A DNA stretch of 24,996 nucleotides, taken from positions 1-24,996 of the forward strand of contig JAEOTK010000054.1 of NCBI GenBank assembly GCA_016839875.1, read 5' to 3'. The notes under the pieces were generated by a model, which was not told the DNA's origin, made no database searches, and saw only the letters and a list, made by a program, of their open reading frames with translations. The position numbers were made by a program, and so were the translations under genes. Shown here piece after piece: positions 23,145-24,996 of this stretch (position 1 is its first letter; each line of letters starts with the position of its first letter). This DNA is from Candidatus Heimdallarchaeota archaeon. GTDB lineage: Archaea; Asgardarchaeota; Heimdallarchaeia; Heimdallarchaeales; Heimdallarchaeaceae.

Positions 23145-23963
23145 TCATAATTTTTCAAATGCTTGAGCTACCAATTGTTTTGGTGTTTTAACATCTCCAA
23201 TAATCTCAATATTGTTGATATCTATCTCACCCAATTCTCGCTTTCGAGCTTCTTGTAGTACGGGCATTTCTGTAGGTTCAAAACCCACCAAATATCCTCC
23301 AACTGCTTCAACTGCGAAAGCATCTTCTCCTACTATGAGCTTGTCAAGAGTAACAATTGTTCTTTTGTGTTCTTTACCTAGAAAAACCCTTTCAGCATCT
23401 AAAACTGCAAAATCTATACCACCAACAGCTTCATACATATCTAATAGAGCTAGTGGTAATCTATCATGGAACCTAAACTTTTTCTTATCTGGAACCAAAC
23501 CTAGCAAATTTTTGATTATGGACCCCAAGTTCATGAGATCTTCATCTCCAGTATTTTCGTATCTTCTTGGTACATGAGTGCTGACAAAGATATTTGGTTT
23601 AAATAATACATGTGAAAGAGGAACCATTTCACCAGCAACATTTACTTCTATTGTTTTGGTATCATGAGAGAGATTAAATGGGATTACTTCATTATTATAA
23701 CATTCTTCCCAGATTTTCAAACGTTCCAAACCTGGACCTGCACCACTATCGGATTCAACTACTCGAATGGCTTCTACTTTATTGAACGATCTAACAATTG
23801 AGTTAAGTGTGTTAACTGTAGTGCAAATCTTTGTTTCTGAATTATAAATTCCAACTTTAATTGTGACGTTTTTTTCAGGAATATTTAGATTGTCAATTCC
23901 TCCAATTAGATTAATGGCTTGATCAAAACCATCGTAATCTACAATCGCTACCCTGGTTTTCAT
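23145..23963 (-). CDS. DUF362-family protein
   Basis: A 272-residue soluble protein resembling DUF362: VTIKVGIYNSETKICTTVNTL near the N-terminus, VVESDSGAG, HVLFKPNIFVSTHVPRRYEN, MNLGSIIKNLLGLVPDKKKF with HDRLP, then VGGIDFAVLDAERVFLG and VGEDAFAVEAVGGYLVG. The family's K.N and G..KN-type motifs are recognisable. Many DUF362 proteins carry a C-terminal ferredoxin domain; this one has no cysteine cluster and ends after the core. Function is unknown. The start has an AGGTGA ribosome binding site (23968-23973). The gene lies 30 bp after the winged-helix gene, so the two form an operon and the regulator may control it. Confidence 0.8.
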   Translation of the reverse strand: MKTRVAIVDYDGFDQAINLIGGIDNLNIPEKNVTIKVGIYNSETKICTTVNTLNSIVRSFNKVEAIRVVESDSGAGPGLERLKIWEECYNNEVIPFNLSHDTKTIEVNVAGEMVPLSHVLFKPNIFVSTHVPRRYENTGDEDLMNLGSIIKNLLGLVPDKKKFRFHDRLPLALLDMYEAVGGIDFAVLDAERVFLGKEHKRTIVTLDKLIVGEDAFAVEAVGGYLVGFEPTEMPVLQEARKRELGEIDINNIEIIGDVKTPKQLVAQAFEKL

Positions 23964-23993
23964 AGTTTCACCTTTAATCGCATTATTGATTAT

Positions 23994-24674
23994 TTATTCA
24001 ATGGATGAAAGTAATTTCTTGTAATTATCTTGATTATTAATCAAATCTACAATACATATAGTCTGTAGAACTGCATTTACATCTTTCAAAGAAAGTTTCT
24101 CGACGATTTCTACATATTCTTCGGGTTTCTCTTTAAACAGCTTATCTGTTGTTTCCTTGAATGAAACTTCCATTTGGGAAAGAAATTCCTTCACAAAATT
24201 GAAATCAGGTTTAGAGATTCCATAAACTAATTTAATTAAGGATGATAAACTCTCTATTCCAGCATCTGAAGTACAAATTAGTTTTTCATAATAAGTGTCA
24301 TTGAGGAATAGTTTTGCGGTTCTAGCATAAAGTTTCTCTATCATGGGTTTATCTATTCGCTTCCCAACCATAACAACAAAACCAGCTTTGATCAGGTCTT
24401 GTATATATCGGTAAAGAGATTTATCTGAACGCATTCGTTGTTTTACTAATTCCTGAACCTTTTTTTCATCCTTTTTAATCTGTTTCCTTACTTGGACTTC
24501 AATGAAGTTTGCATAATCTTGTTCTATCTCCTTTACAGTTTTGTATCCTTCTCTCAATGACTCTAATATGGGTAAGTAAATTGGATTGGTTACTGTATCT
24601 AATCTTCTTTTATCTTCAACAAGAATAACTGACTTTTGTTTAAAATTAGGATCTATTACATCCTTGACTTTCAT
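23994..24674 (-). CDS. Winged-helix (ArsR-like) transcription regulator
   Basis: A 226-residue protein from ATG 24674, which has GAGGAG (24681-24686) six bases upstream. A TTG at 24692 would place that ribosome binding site inside the gene. The N-terminal 100 residues form a winged helix: RLDTVTNPIYLPILESLREG as the first helix, YKTVKEIEQDY as the second, the recognition helix DKSLYRYIQDLIKAGFV, and the wing MVGKRIDKPMIEKLYARTAKLF. The second half is a helical bundle (YYEKLICTSDAGIESLSSLI onward) that may sense a ligand or dimerise. Unusually, a charged insert of about 25 residues (VQVRKQIKKDEKKVQELVKQ) separates the second and third helices. It heads an operon with the DUF362 gene and probably regulates itself through the inverted repeat at 24739-24769. 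Confidence 0.78.
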   Translation of the reverse strand: MKVKDVIDPNFKQKSVILVEDKRRLDTVTNPIYLPILESLREGYKTVKEIEQDYANFIEVQVRKQIKKDEKKVQELVKQRMRSDKSLYRYIQDLIKAGFVVMVGKRIDKPMIEKLYARTAKLFLNDTYYEKLICTSDAGIESLSSLIKLVYGISKPDFNFVKEFLSQMEVSFKETTDKLFKEKPEEYVEIVEKLSLKDVNAVLQTICIVDLINNQDNYKKLLSSIE

Positions 24675-24738
24675 GGAATTCTCCTCATTCAACTATAACC
24701 AAGATTAACTACTATTCTTTTAGCTTTCTTATGCATTA

Positions 24739-24769
24739 ATAAGCTTTCGCATGAGATGAGAAAGCTTAT
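24739..24769. promoter_or_regulatory. Palindromic operator between divergent promoters
   Basis: ATAAGCTTTC (24739-24748) and GAAAGCTTAT (24760-24769) are perfect 10-bp arms with an 11-nt spacer. A further AGCTTTC half-site lies 20 bp to the left (24722-24728). The left arm abuts a minus-strand TATA-like CTTATTAATGC (24733-24743). The right arm overlaps a plus-strand TATA-like GCTTATAAGT (24764-24773). A dimer bound here would block both promoters, which suits autoregulation by the adjacent winged-helix protein. Confidence 0.6.
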
Positions 24770-24844
24770 AAGTATCTATAATGTGAAGATATGTAATAAT
24801 AGAGTTGTGAAAAATATTATTCATTAATAATTGGAGGAAATGGA

Positions 24845-24996
24845 ATGTTAGAATTCAAAACTTATGATGAATCACGATTAGAAGAACTTGAAAAATTAGT
24901 TCTCGAAGTTATGGTAGATTGGAAATGGAAACCTTGGTATCCAAACAAAGATCAGTTAAAAGAAATCTATTCCCGAGAGGGATTTACACCTGAGAC
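24845..24996 (+). CDS. Start of an unidentified gene, perhaps a GNAT acetyltransferase
   Basis: An open frame of 50 codons runs off the window. ATG 24845 has GGAGG at 24833-24837, seven bases upstream, so it is a real start. The N-terminus (MLEFKTYDESRLEELEKLV, then several Trp-containing residues WKWKPWYP) has the opening strand and helix spacing of GNAT N-acetyltransferases, but the acetyl-CoA loop is not included, so this is only a suggestion. It is transcribed divergently from the winged-helix regulator through the shared operator region and may be its target. Confidence 0.6.
   Translation, partial: MLEFKTYDESRLEELEKLVLEVMVDWKWKPWYPNKDQLKEIYSREGFTPE

Overview
The window is AT-rich, gene-dense and almost certainly archaeal. 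Many start codons lie about 24-32 nt downstream of a TATA-like element, as in leaderless archaeal transcripts, and others carry a GGAGG-type ribosome binding site. Transcription units seem to end at T-rich tracts. Protein families also fit: a PAC2/proteasome-chaperone-like protein, a geranylgeranyl-reductase-type flavoprotein with a ferredoxin, an archaeal-style dipeptide-binding protein with a C-terminal anchor, and several small zinc-ribbon and membrane proteins. SCP2-like lipid carrier and serine-palmitoyltransferase-like genes make an Asgard (Heimdall- or Loki-like) archaeon my best guess. That lineage call is inference, since no marker gene is present.

Layout. 1-2101 (minus): partial DUF2085-like membrane protein, zinc-ribbon/RDD membrane protein and a GT4 glycosyltransferase. 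2207-3532: two unrecognised genes, convergent. 3824-5011 (minus): M20D amidohydrolase with a hairpin/poly-T terminator. 5224-7138 (plus): tight operon of a FixC/GGR-type flavoprotein, an eight-cysteine FixX-like ferredoxin and an SCP2-like lipid-binding protein. 7143-9331 (minus): alpha-oxoamine synthase of serine palmitoyltransferase type, preceded by a short-chain dehydrogenase with a C-terminal hydrophobic anchor. 9434-13753 (plus): giant polytopic membrane protein with about 44 hydrophobic segments. 13833-18671 (plus): P1B metal ATPase, a dipeptide-binding-like protein whose domain order looks circularly permuted, and a PAC2 protein, tightly packed. 18900-19149: a candidate structured RNA with no protein gene. 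19233-20660: an HGSNAT/DUF1624-like membrane acyltransferase flanked by two copies of a 42-bp repeat. 20757-24996: metallo-beta-lactamase-fold hydrolase, TPR protein, membrane/zinc-ribbon protein, DUF362 protein, winged-helix regulator with a palindromic operator candidate, and the start of a further gene.

How the genes may work together. Between 5.2 and 9.3 kb the genes point to membrane-lipid chemistry: reduction of isoprenoid double bonds (flavoprotein, ferredoxin, SCP2 carrier) next to a possible long-chain-base module (amino acid-acyl condensation plus ketone reduction). The GT4 and HGSNAT-like genes could modify glycolipids or glycans, but no sequence link ties them in.

The most unusual observations are three. 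First, the permuted, doubly membrane-anchored solute-binding protein at 16085-17959. Second, the structured RNA whose 3' end is duplicated on the far side of a one-gene, 1544-bp insertion. Third, the SPT-like/SDR pair in an apparent archaeon.
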